A DNA stretch of 64,000 nucleotides from Maridesulfovibrio sp. (GCF_963666665.1 NZ_OY762999.1:1431501-1495500); one strand, 5' to 3'. Positions 49,904 through 59,900 are shown, counted from the stretch's first letter. Numbers and translations are program-made. The notes: generated by a model not told the origin, from the letters alone.

Positions 49904-52246
49904 TTACAACATATTCACCGGATCAAGGTCCATGGTGATACGAATCTGCTTCTTATCTGGGTTGCGGCGTAATATCTGAGCATAGAGTTCTCTGGTCTTC
50001 ATCCAGTCATCAGACTTAAGCAGACAGTTGAACCGTTTACGTCCACGCAACTGGGCCAGCGGTGCGGGGACAGGGCCCATAGCCATTATCCCGGACTCTT
50101 TTGCTGCCTCGCGAATCTGGCTGAAAAACTGAGGACAAAGGTGCTCGCCCTCCCAGCCCATAGGATGACTGATGCGGATAAGAGTCAGCTTGGTGAACGG
50201 CGGATAACGGAACCTGCGCCGCTTCTCAATTTCCTTTTCAAAAAAAGTCTTGTAGTCGGCGGAAGTAACCGCTCCCCATATCGGGTTCTGCGGGTTACGG
50301 GTCTGAATAATTACCTCACCCGGCTTCTCGCCTCGACCGGCACGACCAGACACCTGCACCAGAAGCTGAAAAGTCCGTTCTGCAGAACGATAATCAGGCA
50401 GGTTAAGACCGAGATCACCCTCGGAAACAACTACCAGCGTAACGCCGGGAAAGTTGTGCCCCTTGGAAAGCATCTGAGTACCGACCAGCACCTGCGCATC
50501 GCCACGGGCAAAACTTTTCAGAATTTCATCCAGCCGTTCCTGTCTGCGGGTGGAATCGCGATCCATACGCAAAATTTTCGTTTCCGGCGGCAATGCCTTG
50601 GCGACCTGCTCCTCAAGTCGCTCAGTACCGCCGCCAAGCGGCAGAAGATTGCTCCCGCCGCAGATAGAGCACGGCAAAGGGAAATGATAGGCATTGCCAC
50701 AATAATGGCAGATTACCCGCTCACGGCCCTTATGGTAGGTCATGCTCACATTGCAATGCGGGCACTTGAACGGTTCTTCGCAATCAGTGCAATAAATAAG
50801 CGGAGAAAAGCCTCGGCGGTTGAGCATGACCACAGCCTGCTCTCCCTTGGCGACCACCTCTTTCAAACGAGCTTCTGTTTCCGGCGCAAAAGGTTGTTCT
50901 GGATTCTTAATGGCACTGGTATCCACAACCTTAACTGCCGGAAGCATGGATTTGCCGACCCGTTTCTCCATGGAAATAACTTCAAAAGCGCCCTGTTGCG
51001 CGGCGTGGAAGGTCTTGATATCCGGTGTTGCCGAACCGAGCACCAGCAGGCTTCCAGTCATATGAGCCAGCACGTATGCAACTTCCTTAGCCTGATATGG
51101 CAGACGTTCTTCCTGCTTGTAGGATTCGTCATGCTCTTCATCCACAATTATCAAGCCGGGGTTGCGCACCGGAAGAAATAGAGCCGAACGGGTCCCCACA
51201 ATCAAAGCCGGACTGTCATCCTCAGCCAAGGCGCGAAAGATAGCTTCCTTACGCACCGGAGTCTGGTAGCCATGATAAAGATATTTGCGCGAATCAGGGA
51301 ACAGCGGACAGATTCCGTTCCAAAGAGCGTAAGCAAGGGCTATCTCCGGAACCAGAACAACTACTGACTTGCCCTGCTCCATACATTTACGGGCCGCAGT
51401 CATATAAACGAGAGTCTTACCGCTCCCGGTAATCCCGTGCAGAAGTTTAACCGTACTCTTCGGCTCATCAAGAGCCGACAGCAATTCATCAATCGCTCCC
51501 TGTTGTTGCTCCGATGGTGTAAAATCCCATTTAGGACCAATGGCAGAACATTTCTCGGCAGGATTACGTTCTTCCTCCGGTGGAGGACCGATCTTAACCA
51601 GCGAATCGGAATGAAGCTTCTTGATCACTCCGGCGGTCCAATCACCCATAATATTTTTCAGGAAACCTTTTTCACGGGGACCGTTTTCAAAAATATACTC
51701 AAGAATCTGCAACTGGCGGGCAGCATTGGGCCGCACCGGCCACGGAGGATCGGAAGTAAGGCTGACGTATTCTTCCTTTTCTATAGCGGCAGGCAGGCTG
51801 ACATCCATCCGCCCTTCATCATAAATTTCAACCAGCTTCATGCGCTTTTCAGCAGGCATGAGCCCGATATCGAGAGCCTTCAACCGTGCAGGGAAAGCCC
51901 GGTCTGCCACTTTGAAAGAAACTTTGGCACTGCGGAACCGCTTGGGAACAACATTTTCCAACACTTTGCCCAAGGGCTGCATCTGCCGGGCGCCAATGTT
52001 GCGATAAAGTTTAAAATGATTGGAATTCAGTAGCGGTTCGCGCTCAAGAGGCCAGATTATGGATTTAAGTTCCAAATTTTCCGGCGGTTCTTCAACTGTT
52101 TCAATGAGAAATGCCACACGCACAGAACGGCCCAAAGGCACGAGAACCCGCTGTCCTTCCATGAGCTTGGGAAGGTCGGCGGGTGCTTCGTAAGTATAAA
52201 TTGAATATGGTGGGCTGGCGAGGCAGGCCTGCCAGAGTGTAGTCAT
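49904..52246 (-). CDS. priA: Primosomal protein N' (replication restart helicase)
   Basis: PriA recognises stalled forks and reloads the replisome. The 780-aa protein has the N-terminal DNA-binding region, Walker A GITGSGKTLVYM, the DEEH box, helicase motifs GSATPDIK and GTQMLSKG, and two zinc-binding groups of cysteines (CTDCEEPFKCPHC and CHYCGNAYHFPLPCSICGG). A motif QVSGRAGRG closes the core. It converges with the plus-strand gene (10-bp gap). It follows the galU-periplasmic gene pair. Confidence 0.96.
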   Translation of the reverse strand: MTTLWQACLASPPYSIYTYEAPADLPKLMEGQRVLVPLGRSVRVAFLIETVEEPPENLELKSIIWPLEREPLLNSNHFKLYRNIGARQMQPLGKVLENVVPKRFRSAKVSFKVADRAFPARLKALDIGLMPAEKRMKLVEIYDEGRMDVSLPAAIEKEEYVSLTSDPPWPVRPNAARQLQILEYIFENGPREKGFLKNIMGDWTAGVIKKLHSDSLVKIGPPPEEERNPAEKCSAIGPKWDFTPSEQQQGAIDELLSALDEPKSTVKLLHGITGSGKTLVYMTAARKCMEQGKSVVVLVPEIALAYALWNGICPLFPDSRKYLYHGYQTPVRKEAIFRALAEDDSPALIVGTRSALFLPVRNPGLIIVDEEHDESYKQEERLPYQAKEVAYVLAHMTGSLLVLGSATPDIKTFHAAQQGAFEVISMEKRVGKSMLPAVKVVDTSAIKNPEQPFAPETEARLKEVVAKGEQAVVMLNRRGFSPLIYCTDCEEPFKCPHCNVSMTYHKGRERVICHYCGNAYHFPLPCSICGGSNLLPLGGGTERLEEQVAKALPPETKILRMDRDSTRRQERLDEILKSFARGDAQVLVGTQMLSKGHNFPGVTLVVVSEGDLGLNLPDYRSAERTFQLLVQVSGRAGRGEKPGEVIIQTRNPQNPIWGAVTSADYKTFFEKEIEKRRRFRYPPFTKLTLIRISHPMGWEGEHLCPQFFSQIREAAKESGIMAMGPVPAPLAQLRGRKRFNCLLKSDDWMKTRELYAQILRRNPDKKQIRITMDLDPVNML

Positions 52247-52248
52247 TT

Positions 52249-53013
52249 TTATTCCGATTTATTGAGTCTGAGGCATTTCTTCAAAAATTCATACACCTGT
52301 CCGGAAGGTACTCCACATCCTTTGGATTTTTTAATCGCAGCCGGAGAAAATAACTCAGGAGCCATCTTCCTACGGATGCTTTTCCACTGGATATTAAAAT
52401 CAAGGACATCTTCGCCCATTCTCAACTTTCCGGTATGGGGCAGCATAAAACCGGCAAACTTGGAATAAGTGCCGAAAATGATTTCCTGCTGCGGACCGAG
52501 AACTATCTTAAGCGGTGCAAAATTTTCATTATCAAACCAAATCTGGGGAGAACTGTCATCGCCCTGCTCCGCACCGAAAACAAAGGCCGGAGTATCATCA
52601 TGGAAACCATAACTTTTCGTGGCATTGTTCACGCCGATGGACATCCAGTCGGAAACAGGATCATCAGGGGCCCATAACTGAAGCATGGAAACAGGTATTT
52701 CGGCAGCGGCAGGACATTGGGCAATGGTTTTGAAATACTGCCCGACAGATTTTGCCCCTGCGGTAGCATTGCTCCCAGCCTCGGAAAAAGTCTGCTGCCA
52801 ATGATCATGACCGCGCTTAATAACGAGGGTTGTCCCCGGCTCTGCAGGGAAAGTCACTTCCGCTTCAAATGAACTCAATGCACCGTATTGCTGGTACATT
52901 GTATCATTTATGTCCTCATCAGACGGAAAAAAAGCCCTTGCCGGGCTGCTAATAAACAGACACACGGCAAGGACTGTAAGTATCACATAAGTATTTAAAT
53001 TCTTTACGAACAA
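52249..53013 (-). CDS. Secreted protein of unknown function
   Basis: The 254-aa protein has a signal peptide (VILTVLAVCLFISSPARAFF, cleavage probably after ARA). The mature part is mostly beta-strand by pattern (SSFEAEVTFPAEPGTTLVIK, FAPLKIVLGPQQEIIFGTYS). It faintly resembles LolA-like lipoprotein carrier folds, which is not enough to name it. Its start overlaps the galU end by 10 bp, so the two are co-translated, and it ends 2 bp before priA. Confidence 0.75.
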   Translation of the reverse strand: MFVKNLNTYVILTVLAVCLFISSPARAFFPSDEDINDTMYQQYGALSSFEAEVTFPAEPGTTLVIKRGHDHWQQTFSEAGSNATAGAKSVGQYFKTIAQCPAAAEIPVSMLQLWAPDDPVSDWMSIGVNNATKSYGFHDDTPAFVFGAEQGDDSSPQIWFDNENFAPLKIVLGPQQEIIFGTYSKFAGFMLPHTGKLRMGEDVLDFNIQWKSIRRKMAPELFSPAAIKKSKGCGVPSGQVYEFLKKCLRLNKSE

Positions 53014-53873
53014 GACAAAAGCTCCCGCAATCTGGCTACAACGTCATCACGCAGCCCCTCGTCCTGAAGGGCGAAGTATATATTTGCGGTAAGATAATCC
53101 ACCCAGTCCCCGGCGTCAAACCTTTGTCCGCGAAGTTTCACGGCCAGCAGTTTATTATCCTGAGCAAGACCCTGCAAGGCATCAGTGAGCTGGATTTCTC
53201 CACCTACACCGGGCTCAAGGCTTTCCAGATGATCAAAGATCTCAGGCAGCAGGACATAACGCCCGACGATTGCCAGCCTTGAAGGAGCCTGACCGATTGC
53301 CGGTTTTTCAACCAGAGAGCGGACCCGATACATTCCCGGAGCGAACTCTTCACCCTGAATAATGCCATAACGGTTAACCTTGCTCTCAGGAACTTCAATA
53401 ACACCGACAACAGCCATATTTTCAGTACGGGCAGCATCGATGAGCTGCTTGATACCCGGCTCCATACCGAACATGAGGTCATCACCGACCATTACGGCAA
53501 AAGGATCGTTCTTGCAGACTTCCTTGGCGCAAAGAACTGCATGGCCGAGTCCAAGCTGTTTTTTCTGGCGCACGGAAATAATGTTAACCATCTCCGCAAC
53601 CTTCCTCACTTCCGCAAGGGCTTCGGTCTTGCCGCCACGCTTAAGCACATCTTCGAGGGAGAGGTTATAGTCAAAGTGGTCTTCAATGATCTTCTTGTTC
53701 TGGTTATTTATAAAAATAACATCGGTCAGTCCGCTGGACATGGCCTCTTCCACCACATGCTGCACAACAGGCTTTTTGAAAATAGGCAGCATTTCCTTGG
53801 GAATGTTCTTGGTGGCAGGCAATGATCTTGTACCCCATCCAGCAACCGGAACAATAACTTTCTTGATGACCAT
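53004..53873 (-). CDS. galU: UTP-glucose-1-phosphate uridylyltransferase
   Basis: GalU makes UDP-glucose for envelope polysaccharides. The 289-aa protein has the nucleotidyltransferase start VPVAGWGTRSLPATKNIPKE, then QKKQLGLGHAVLCAKEVC, VMVGDDLMFGMEPG, VRSLVEKPAIGQAPS and QLTDALQGLAQDNK. An AGGAG lies about 9 nt before the ATG. It lies 54 bp downstream of glmM, so it belongs to the precursor-synthesis block ftsH-folP-cdaA-cdaR-glmM. Confidence 0.97.
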   Translation of the reverse strand: MVIKKVIVPVAGWGTRSLPATKNIPKEMLPIFKKPVVQHVVEEAMSSGLTDVIFINNQNKKIIEDHFDYNLSLEDVLKRGGKTEALAEVRKVAEMVNIISVRQKKQLGLGHAVLCAKEVCKNDPFAVMVGDDLMFGMEPGIKQLIDAARTENMAVVGVIEVPESKVNRYGIIQGEEFAPGMYRVRSLVEKPAIGQAPSRLAIVGRYVLLPEIFDHLESLEPGVGGEIQLTDALQGLAQDNKLLAVKLRGQRFDAGDWVDYLTANIYFALQDEGLRDDVVARLRELLSCS

Positions 53874-53926
53874 TGATTACAATCTCCTTATGATATTCAG
53901 CGCTTAAACAGCAACTGAACTAATTA

Positions 53927-55276
53927 TCAACGTAAATGCTCTTCCAATACTCCTGCAAGCTCGGAAGTATAAAGTTCAACTTTGGAACTGTCTTCCGCTT
54001 CAACCATAACTCTGGCTACGGATTCAGTCCCGGAATAACGAAGCAGAACACGTCCCTTTCCGGCCAGTTCCTGTTCAACCTGTTTGAGCGCTTCCTGCAC
54101 GGCAGGAACTTCTTCAAAAGGCCTTTTCCGCTTCACGTGAACATTCTGTAATTTTTGCGGATAAAGTTCAAGTAGTCCGGAAAGTTCGGAAAGCGGCCTG
54201 TTCTTCACACACAGTATACGCAATAACTGTAAGGCTGCAAGCAGGCCATCGCCTGTGGTGCTGAATTCTTTGAAAATAAGATGACCGGACTGCTCTCCGC
54301 CGAGAATTGCTCCCTCGCGACGCATGGCCTCTACAACATAACGGTCACCGACCGGGGTACGCAGCAGGGTTCCGCCTCTTTCTTTCATGAAATTTTCCAG
54401 TGCCATGTTACTCATGACAGTAGCTACCAGCATATTATGATTAAGCTTACCGCGCTCCATCAGATCTGCAGCGCACATAGCCATAATCACGTCCCCATCA
54501 AGGACCTGACCTTTTTCATCAACGACAATCAGACGGTCAGCATCACCATCAAGCGCCAATCCGAGGTCAGCATGCTCCTCAACTACTCTCTGACCGAGAA
54601 TGTCTGGGTAAAGTGAACCGCACTTATCATTGATGTTAAGACCGTTGGGCTTATCGCCTATACGCACAACTTCAGCCCCCAGCTCTTCAAACATATGCGC
54701 AAGGCTGTAGGCTGCACCATTAGCGCAATCCAAAACAAGCTTAACTCCATTCAGAGTCATATCCTGCGGGAAGCTGTACTTGAGATAGACAATGTAACGT
54801 CCACGGGCGTCTTCGATTTTGTATGCACGACCAACTTTCTCAGCCTGAGGATAATCCCACTGGGTATCCTTGGAAAGAACCATATCGGCAATCTCATCTT
54901 CAACCGCGTCTGGAAGTTTGTAGCCACAGGAGTCGAAAAATTTAATACCGTTATCCATAAACGGATTGTGAGAAGCTGAAATTACAATACCGATATCAGC
55001 GCGCATATTACGGGTCAAAAAAGAAACAGCCGGAGTCGGCATGGGACCGACCTGAAAGACATCCATTCCCATAGCGCAAAGACCGGAAGTCAAAGCAGAT
55101 TCAAACACATAGCCCGAAAGGCGGGTATCTTTACCGATAATAACTTTGTGGCGCTGTTTTCCGTTCCTGAAATAAGAACCGGCCGCAAGGCCCATACGCA
55201 GGGCGACTTCAGCAGTCATAGGGAAAATATTAACCTGACCGCGCAGACCGTCAGTGCCAAACAAACGTTTACTCAT
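53927..55276 (-). CDS. glmM: Phosphoglucosamine mutase
   Basis: GlmM converts glucosamine-6-P to glucosamine-1-P for peptidoglycan and LPS. The 449-aa protein has RLFGTDGLRG at the start, the phosphoserine loop ISASHNPFMDNG, the metal-binding ALDGDADRLI and the sugar-binding LRYSGTESVARVMVE. I start at the ATG at 55276, since GGAGA lies about 6 nt upstream and the protein then begins like family members. GlmM often sits with cdaA and cdaR, as here, and in several bacteria it binds CdaA to lower c-di-AMP. Confidence 0.96.
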   Translation of the reverse strand: MSKRLFGTDGLRGQVNIFPMTAEVALRMGLAAGSYFRNGKQRHKVIIGKDTRLSGYVFESALTSGLCAMGMDVFQVGPMPTPAVSFLTRNMRADIGIVISASHNPFMDNGIKFFDSCGYKLPDAVEDEIADMVLSKDTQWDYPQAEKVGRAYKIEDARGRYIVYLKYSFPQDMTLNGVKLVLDCANGAAYSLAHMFEELGAEVVRIGDKPNGLNINDKCGSLYPDILGQRVVEEHADLGLALDGDADRLIVVDEKGQVLDGDVIMAMCAADLMERGKLNHNMLVATVMSNMALENFMKERGGTLLRTPVGDRYVVEAMRREGAILGGEQSGHLIFKEFSTTGDGLLAALQLLRILCVKNRPLSELSGLLELYPQKLQNVHVKRKRPFEEVPAVQEALKQVEQELAGKGRVLLRYSGTESVARVMVEAEDSSKVELYTSELAGVLEEHLR

Positions 55277-55312
55277 CCATCTCTCCAAAAAAATGCAGGC
55301 CGTTCAGATTAA

Positions 55313-56224
55313 CTACGGCTCCTGCCTCGCTATGGTTACAGTTATTGCTTCAGGTTTTCTCTTTGTTACTGAACAGCCTTTAGGCAAAGTAACTTCGTAA
55401 GGTACAACGTTATCTCCAACTGGAATAGTTGCATTCAAATCAATTGAAGCAGTAATCTCGTCTCTGAATCCTTTCTTCCTGAAAAAGGGCTTCGGCCCTT
55501 CCACAAGCAGCCTGACGTAATTCTGGCTGGCAGCAAAGTCAACATCATCAGGCCCTAAAATATATAGTGGCACCTTGACCCACATCTTTCCTGAACGGAC
55601 CGCAAAATCAAGGCCCACGTTGACTAACCCCGGATTGGATTCCACAGTCTCCGGTAATTGCAGGGGAACTTCGCCGCGCCAGTTGCCCGGAGAATCCGTA
55701 TCAAGCATGATACGCTGAGTTCTGACCTGATCAATTTTTTTCAATACAGAAGCAGGACCGCGCAGAGTTACTTCATCCGGTTCGGAATATTTCTTCTTCA
55801 ATGTATAATCGCGGTGCAGTTCACCCTCCCATGTAGGAATAACCCCGACCCGCTTCTTCACAAACATATCCATGACCAGATTGATATGCGAGGGGCTGAT
55901 CTCCACAACTTCAAGTGCACTACCCAGCCCCAGATTTTCCGGCACAATGTTTACCGGATTATTACCCACAACCAGATGTCCGGTATCAAGGGAATAGGCT
56001 ACTTTCTTGGTATCAAGATTACGGATCAAACCTTTAGGACCGCGCAAACGCACCGCAACCTTACTAATCATACCTTCACGGATAATCATTCCCTGCGGAG
56101 GATTGATAATCTCCAACGGAAATTCCACCCATGTCTCAACAAGATCACGCCCGGTAACCAGATACCAGGTTAATAGGGCCATCATAACGGCCAATGCGGC
56201 TATTTTCCAGTGCTGTACTTTCAT
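55313..56224 (-). CDS. cdaR: YbbR-domain protein (CdaR)
   Basis: The 303-aa protein has one N-terminal membrane helix (IAALAVMMALLTWYLV) and three YbbR-like beta repeats (VRLRGPKGLI, VTLRGPASVLKKIDQV, VRLLVEGPKPFFRKK). Proteins of this type regulate the diadenylate cyclase CdaA from outside the membrane. The order cdaA-cdaR-glmM is the conserved one. It is 4 bp downstream of cdaA. Confidence 0.93.
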   Translation of the reverse strand: MKVQHWKIAALAVMMALLTWYLVTGRDLVETWVEFPLEIINPPQGMIIREGMISKVAVRLRGPKGLIRNLDTKKVAYSLDTGHLVVGNNPVNIVPENLGLGSALEVVEISPSHINLVMDMFVKKRVGVIPTWEGELHRDYTLKKKYSEPDEVTLRGPASVLKKIDQVRTQRIMLDTDSPGNWRGEVPLQLPETVESNPGLVNVGLDFAVRSGKMWVKVPLYILGPDDVDFAASQNYVRLLVEGPKPFFRKKGFRDEITASIDLNATIPVGDNVVPYEVTLPKGCSVTKRKPEAITVTIARQEP

Positions 56225-56228
56225 ACCA

Positions 56229-56975
56229 TCAAGTCAAAACGTTTTTCAAAACCCTTTTAAGGCGGACGATGTCAAGGCTGGTAGTCAACTTGCCACCAAT
56301 AGCCACAGACATGGTTCCACGTTCCTCGGAAACAACAAGAGCAATGGCATCAGTTTCCTCACTGATACCTAAAGCCGCCCTGTGGCGGGTACCTATAGCA
56401 CTCTGACGAGTCGAAACATGCGCCAGAGGCAGGATACAGGAAGCAGCAACGATCTTATTTGATTTTATGACCACAGCCCCGTCATGCAACGGAGTATCGG
56501 GCCAGAAAATATTTATAAGCAACTGTTTGCTGACCCGCCCATTAACCTCAACCCCCTTCTCGAGGATATCACCCAAGGGGACGTTTTTCTGGATAACCAG
56601 CAATGCTCCAATCTTCTGACGGGCCATGGAATCCATGGCTGTACAGATTTCATCGATAACCGCAATCTCAAAATCCTGCTTACGCCAAAAACGGCCTGCA
56701 CCCATCTGGGCCAGACCTTTACGGATATCCCTCTGAAAAAGGATAATAATTACAAGAAAAATGGAACTCAGAAAATTGGTCAGCAGCCAGTTGAGGGTAT
56801 AGAGACCGAAGACATCGGACAGGTAATATACAAGAAGAACAAGTAACAATCCCCAGATAACCGCGGCCGCACGAGTTCCGCGCACCAGCAGGATGATGTA
56901 GAAATAGACAATCGCCACCAGACCGATATCCAGCAGTTCTTTCCAGGAAATTTGAAAGCCTAGAAATTCAAACAT
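56229..56975 (-). CDS. cdaA: Diadenylate cyclase CdaA
   Basis: CdaA makes c-di-AMP from two ATP. The 248-aa protein has three N-terminal membrane helices (residues ~8-80) and the DAC domain with DGA (PLHDGAVVI) and RHR (STRQSAIGTRHRAALGISEE) motifs. I start at the ATG at 56975, which overlaps the folP stop (TGATG) and has GGAG about 8 nt upstream. c-di-AMP usually controls potassium and osmotic balance; the RCK channel in this window could be a target (inference). Confidence 0.95.
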   Translation of the reverse strand: MFEFLGFQISWKELLDIGLVAIVYFYIILLVRGTRAAAVIWGLLLVLLVYYLSDVFGLYTLNWLLTNFLSSIFLVIIILFQRDIRKGLAQMGAGRFWRKQDFEIAVIDEICTAMDSMARQKIGALLVIQKNVPLGDILEKGVEVNGRVSKQLLINIFWPDTPLHDGAVVIKSNKIVAASCILPLAHVSTRQSAIGTRHRAALGISEETDAIALVVSEERGTMSVAIGGKLTTSLDIVRLKRVLKNVLT

Positions 56976-57817
56976 CAATTATCTCCGCCGATCTCCTTCA
57001 CTATCCTCAAAGTCTGGCTGGTCAGGCCGACTTCATGCACCCGGTGGATAGGTACTCCCCGGGCTGCAAGGACAGCTGTGGCAGCCTGAGTGGCATTCTG
57101 CCGCTCATCAGCCTCCAGTCCCAACAACTTGCCCCACAAAGACTTATTTGAAAGACCCATATAAATAGGAAATCCCAAATCCATAAATCGGTCAATCCTG
57201 CGTAAAATCTCAAGATTATGCTCTAGGGTCTTTCCAAATCCAATGCCGGGATCAAGCACTATACGATTTTCCGGTAAGCCTGATTTTATAAGTTTTTCAA
57301 GACTTTTTTCAAAAAAACTCAAAATATCTTCTATTACATTACCATAACTCGGCGACAATTGCATCTCTTCCGGGGTTCCCTGACTATGCATAAGGACGTA
57401 TCCGGGCTTGAGGTCAGCAACAACATCAAGCAGGGCCGGGTCCTGGGCAAAGGCGGAAACATCATTCACTATTGCCGCCCCGGCTTCAACAGCCTGTCTG
57501 GCAACCTCGCTCTTCACGGTATCAACAGAGACGACATAATCGCGGCTTAGTTCACTGATAACAGGAATTACGCGCGACAGTTCATCCTCAAGAGAAACCG
57601 GATCTGCAAAAGGCCTTGTGCTTTCGCCGCCTACATCAAGAATATCCGCGCCCTGCTTTGCAAGCAGACGACCATGTTCAATGGCCTGCTGAAGATCATA
57701 GTTTTTTCCCCCGTCATAAAATGAATCAGGGGTAACATTAACAATACCGGCAATAAAAAAAGGGGCAGGGCCTAACACCCTGCCCCCCTTAACGGTCCAT
57801 GAATAATTACGGGACAT
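56975..57817 (-). CDS. folP: Dihydropteroate synthase
   Basis: FolP joins p-aminobenzoate and dihydropterin pyrophosphate in folate synthesis. The 280-aa protein has the signatures IVNVTPDSFYDGG, LDVGGESTRPFADPVSLEDE, VNDVSAFAQDPALL and DPGIGFGKTLEHNLEIL. It lies between ftsH and cdaA, overlapping the cdaA start by one base, as in many related genomes. An AGGATTT precedes the ATG. Confidence 0.96.
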   Translation of the reverse strand: MSRNYSWTVKGGRVLGPAPFFIAGIVNVTPDSFYDGGKNYDLQQAIEHGRLLAKQGADILDVGGESTRPFADPVSLEDELSRVIPVISELSRDYVVSVDTVKSEVARQAVEAGAAIVNDVSAFAQDPALLDVVADLKPGYVLMHSQGTPEEMQLSPSYGNVIEDILSFFEKSLEKLIKSGLPENRIVLDPGIGFGKTLEHNLEILRRIDRFMDLGFPIYMGLSNKSLWGKLLGLEADERQNATQAATAVLAARGVPIHRVHEVGLTSQTLRIVKEIGGDN

Positions 57818-57830
57818 AAATCCTGATTCC

Positions 57831-59900
57831 TTATTCGGAACTCTTTTTATCTTCAGAAACCTTGGTCTCTTCAGCCTTAGCTTCTTCGACTTTATCTTCT
57901 TTCACTTCAGGCTCTTCAGATTCTTCTGAAAGCTTGAATTCATCTTTTTCTTCCAGCTGTTCATCAAAGGAGAAATCTCCATTATCCGCTTCCTCTTCTT
58001 TTCCAGGCTCGGAAACAGGAGTGTACCCGGATTTACCGGTAGAGCCGTAAGCACGTGCCGGAGAAGAAGGTTTAACCGGAGAGACTGCTTCAACAGGAGC
58101 AAGCTCGCCACCTTCCATGAGGGTGTCAATGTCATCACCGCTGATGGTCTCACGATCCAGAAGGGCATCGGAAACCTTGTGCAGCATATCCTCATTTTCA
58201 CTGAGCAGTTTATTAGCTGTTTCATAAGCAGTGTCAATGATTCTTCTAACCTCGGAATCGATGAGGCGGGAAGTATCTTCACTGAAATCCTTATGCTGAA
58301 CCAATTCCTTGCCGAGGAAGACCTGATCCTGACTTTCACCGAAGGTCATAGGACCGAGCTTCTCACTCATACCCCACTGGCAAACCATGGAACGGGCCAT
58401 CTTGGTAGCACGTTCAATGTCATTGCTGGCACCGGTGGTAACCTGATCAAGAATCAGTTCTTCAGCTACACGTCCGCCGAGCAGCATTACCAGAGTGTCT
58501 TCGAGGTAAGCTTTATTGTAGTTATGGCGGTCATCCACAGGCAGCTGCTGGGTTACACCCAGAGCACGGCCACGTGGGATGATGGTAACCTTGTGTACTG
58601 GGTCGCAATTATCAAGCAGCTTGGCGATGAGAGCATGACCTGCTTCATGATAAGCAGTCGTTCTTTTATCTTCATCAGTAAGAATCAGGCTGCGGCGTTC
58701 ACGACCCATGAGGACTTTGTCTTTGGCTTCTTCAAAATCAACCATCTTGACGTAGTCCTGATTGTTCTTTGCAGCATACAGTGCTGCTTCGTTAACAAGG
58801 TTTTCCAGATCAGCACCGGAAAAACCGGGGGTTCCGCGGGCAATAACATCAAGGTCAATTTCACCGGCAAGAGGAGTCTTACGGGTATGAACCTTGAGGA
58901 TATGTGCACGGCCCTGAACATCAGGGGTAGGAACAACAACCTGACGGTCAAAACGACCGGGACGCAGCAGCGCTGGGTCGAGAACATCAGGTCTGTTTGT
59001 TGCAGCGATAAGGATAACACCTTCGTTGGACTCAAAACCGTCCATTTCAACCAGTAACTGGTTCAAAGTCTGTTCACGCTCATCATGTCCGCCGCCGAGG
59101 CCTGCGCCACGCTGACGACCAACTGCATCAATTTCATCAATAAAAATCAGGCAAGGTGCATTTTTCTTACCCTGTGCGAAAAGGTCACGCACACGGGAAG
59201 CACCAACACCGACAAACATTTCAACAAAGTCGGAACCGGAAATGGAGAAGAAAGGAACACCGGCTTCCCCGGCTACAGCGCGGGCAAGCAGAGTTTTACC
59301 GGTACCGGGGGGGCCCACCAGCAGAACACCCTTGGGAATACGTCCGCCGAGGCGGGTAAACTTCTTGGGTTCGCTGAGGAACTGAACAACCTCGGAAAGC
59401 TCTTCCTTGGCTTCATCAACACCGGCAACGTCTTCAAATGTGACTCTGGCGGTCTCTTCATTAATCATCCGCGCACGGGAACGCCCGAAAGACATGGCTC
59501 CGCCACGTCCTCCACCGCCCCCTTGCATTTGACGCATGAAGAAAATCCAAACCCCGACCAGAAGCAGCATTGGGAACCAGGATATGAACAAAGTCATATA
59601 CCATGGAGCCTCTTCTTCCGGCTCTGCCACTACTTCAATTTTGTTTTTCAGCAGATGCTGAACAAGGGCCGGATCATCAGGGTTAAACGTGACAAAACGC
59701 TTGTCACCAACCATAACCCCGCTGATTTTCTGCCCCTGAATCTTAACTTGAAGGACTTCACCTTCATCGACCCTGCTCAAAAAGTCGGTGTAGGAAAGTT
59801 TGAGCTGGGAAGTCTGTGGCTGGTTAAACAGATTGAACAAAACAATCATCACCAGCATGATGGTTACCCAGACCAAGAGATTCTTGGCAAAACTATTCAA
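57831..59900 (-). CDS. ftsH: Cell-division protease FtsH with acidic C-terminal tail
   Basis: FtsH is a membrane-anchored AAA+ zinc protease that degrades unfolded membrane and regulatory proteins. It has two N-terminal membrane helices flanking a periplasmic segment (~25-110), Walker A GPPGTGKTLLARA, Walker B IFIDEIDAVG, SRH region and the HEAGH zinc site. The last ~70 residues are a low-complexity acidic Glu/Lys/Ser tail, longer than in E. coli. The start is a TTG; I prefer 59900 (AAGGAG about 7 nt upstream) over a second TTG at 59906. Confidence 0.95.
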   Translation of the reverse strand: MNSFAKNLLVWVTIMLVMIVLFNLFNQPQTSQLKLSYTDFLSRVDEGEVLQVKIQGQKISGVMVGDKRFVTFNPDDPALVQHLLKNKIEVVAEPEEEAPWYMTLFISWFPMLLLVGVWIFFMRQMQGGGGGRGGAMSFGRSRARMINEETARVTFEDVAGVDEAKEELSEVVQFLSEPKKFTRLGGRIPKGVLLVGPPGTGKTLLARAVAGEAGVPFFSISGSDFVEMFVGVGASRVRDLFAQGKKNAPCLIFIDEIDAVGRQRGAGLGGGHDEREQTLNQLLVEMDGFESNEGVILIAATNRPDVLDPALLRPGRFDRQVVVPTPDVQGRAHILKVHTRKTPLAGEIDLDVIARGTPGFSGADLENLVNEAALYAAKNNQDYVKMVDFEEAKDKVLMGRERRSLILTDEDKRTTAYHEAGHALIAKLLDNCDPVHKVTIIPRGRALGVTQQLPVDDRHNYNKAYLEDTLVMLLGGRVAEELILDQVTTGASNDIERATKMARSMVCQWGMSEKLGPMTFGESQDQVFLGKELVQHKDFSEDTSRLIDSEVRRIIDTAYETANKLLSENEDMLHKVSDALLDRETISGDDIDTLMEGGELAPVEAVSPVKPSSPARAYGSTGKSGYTPVSEPGKEEEADNGDFSFDEQLEEKDEFKLSEESEEPEVKEDKVEEAKAEETKVSEDKKSSE

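Noticed and set aside
50141..51181. A 346-codon plus-strand frame antisense to priA
   Set aside because: PriA helicase and zinc motifs are clear on the minus strand; the antisense frame has no features.
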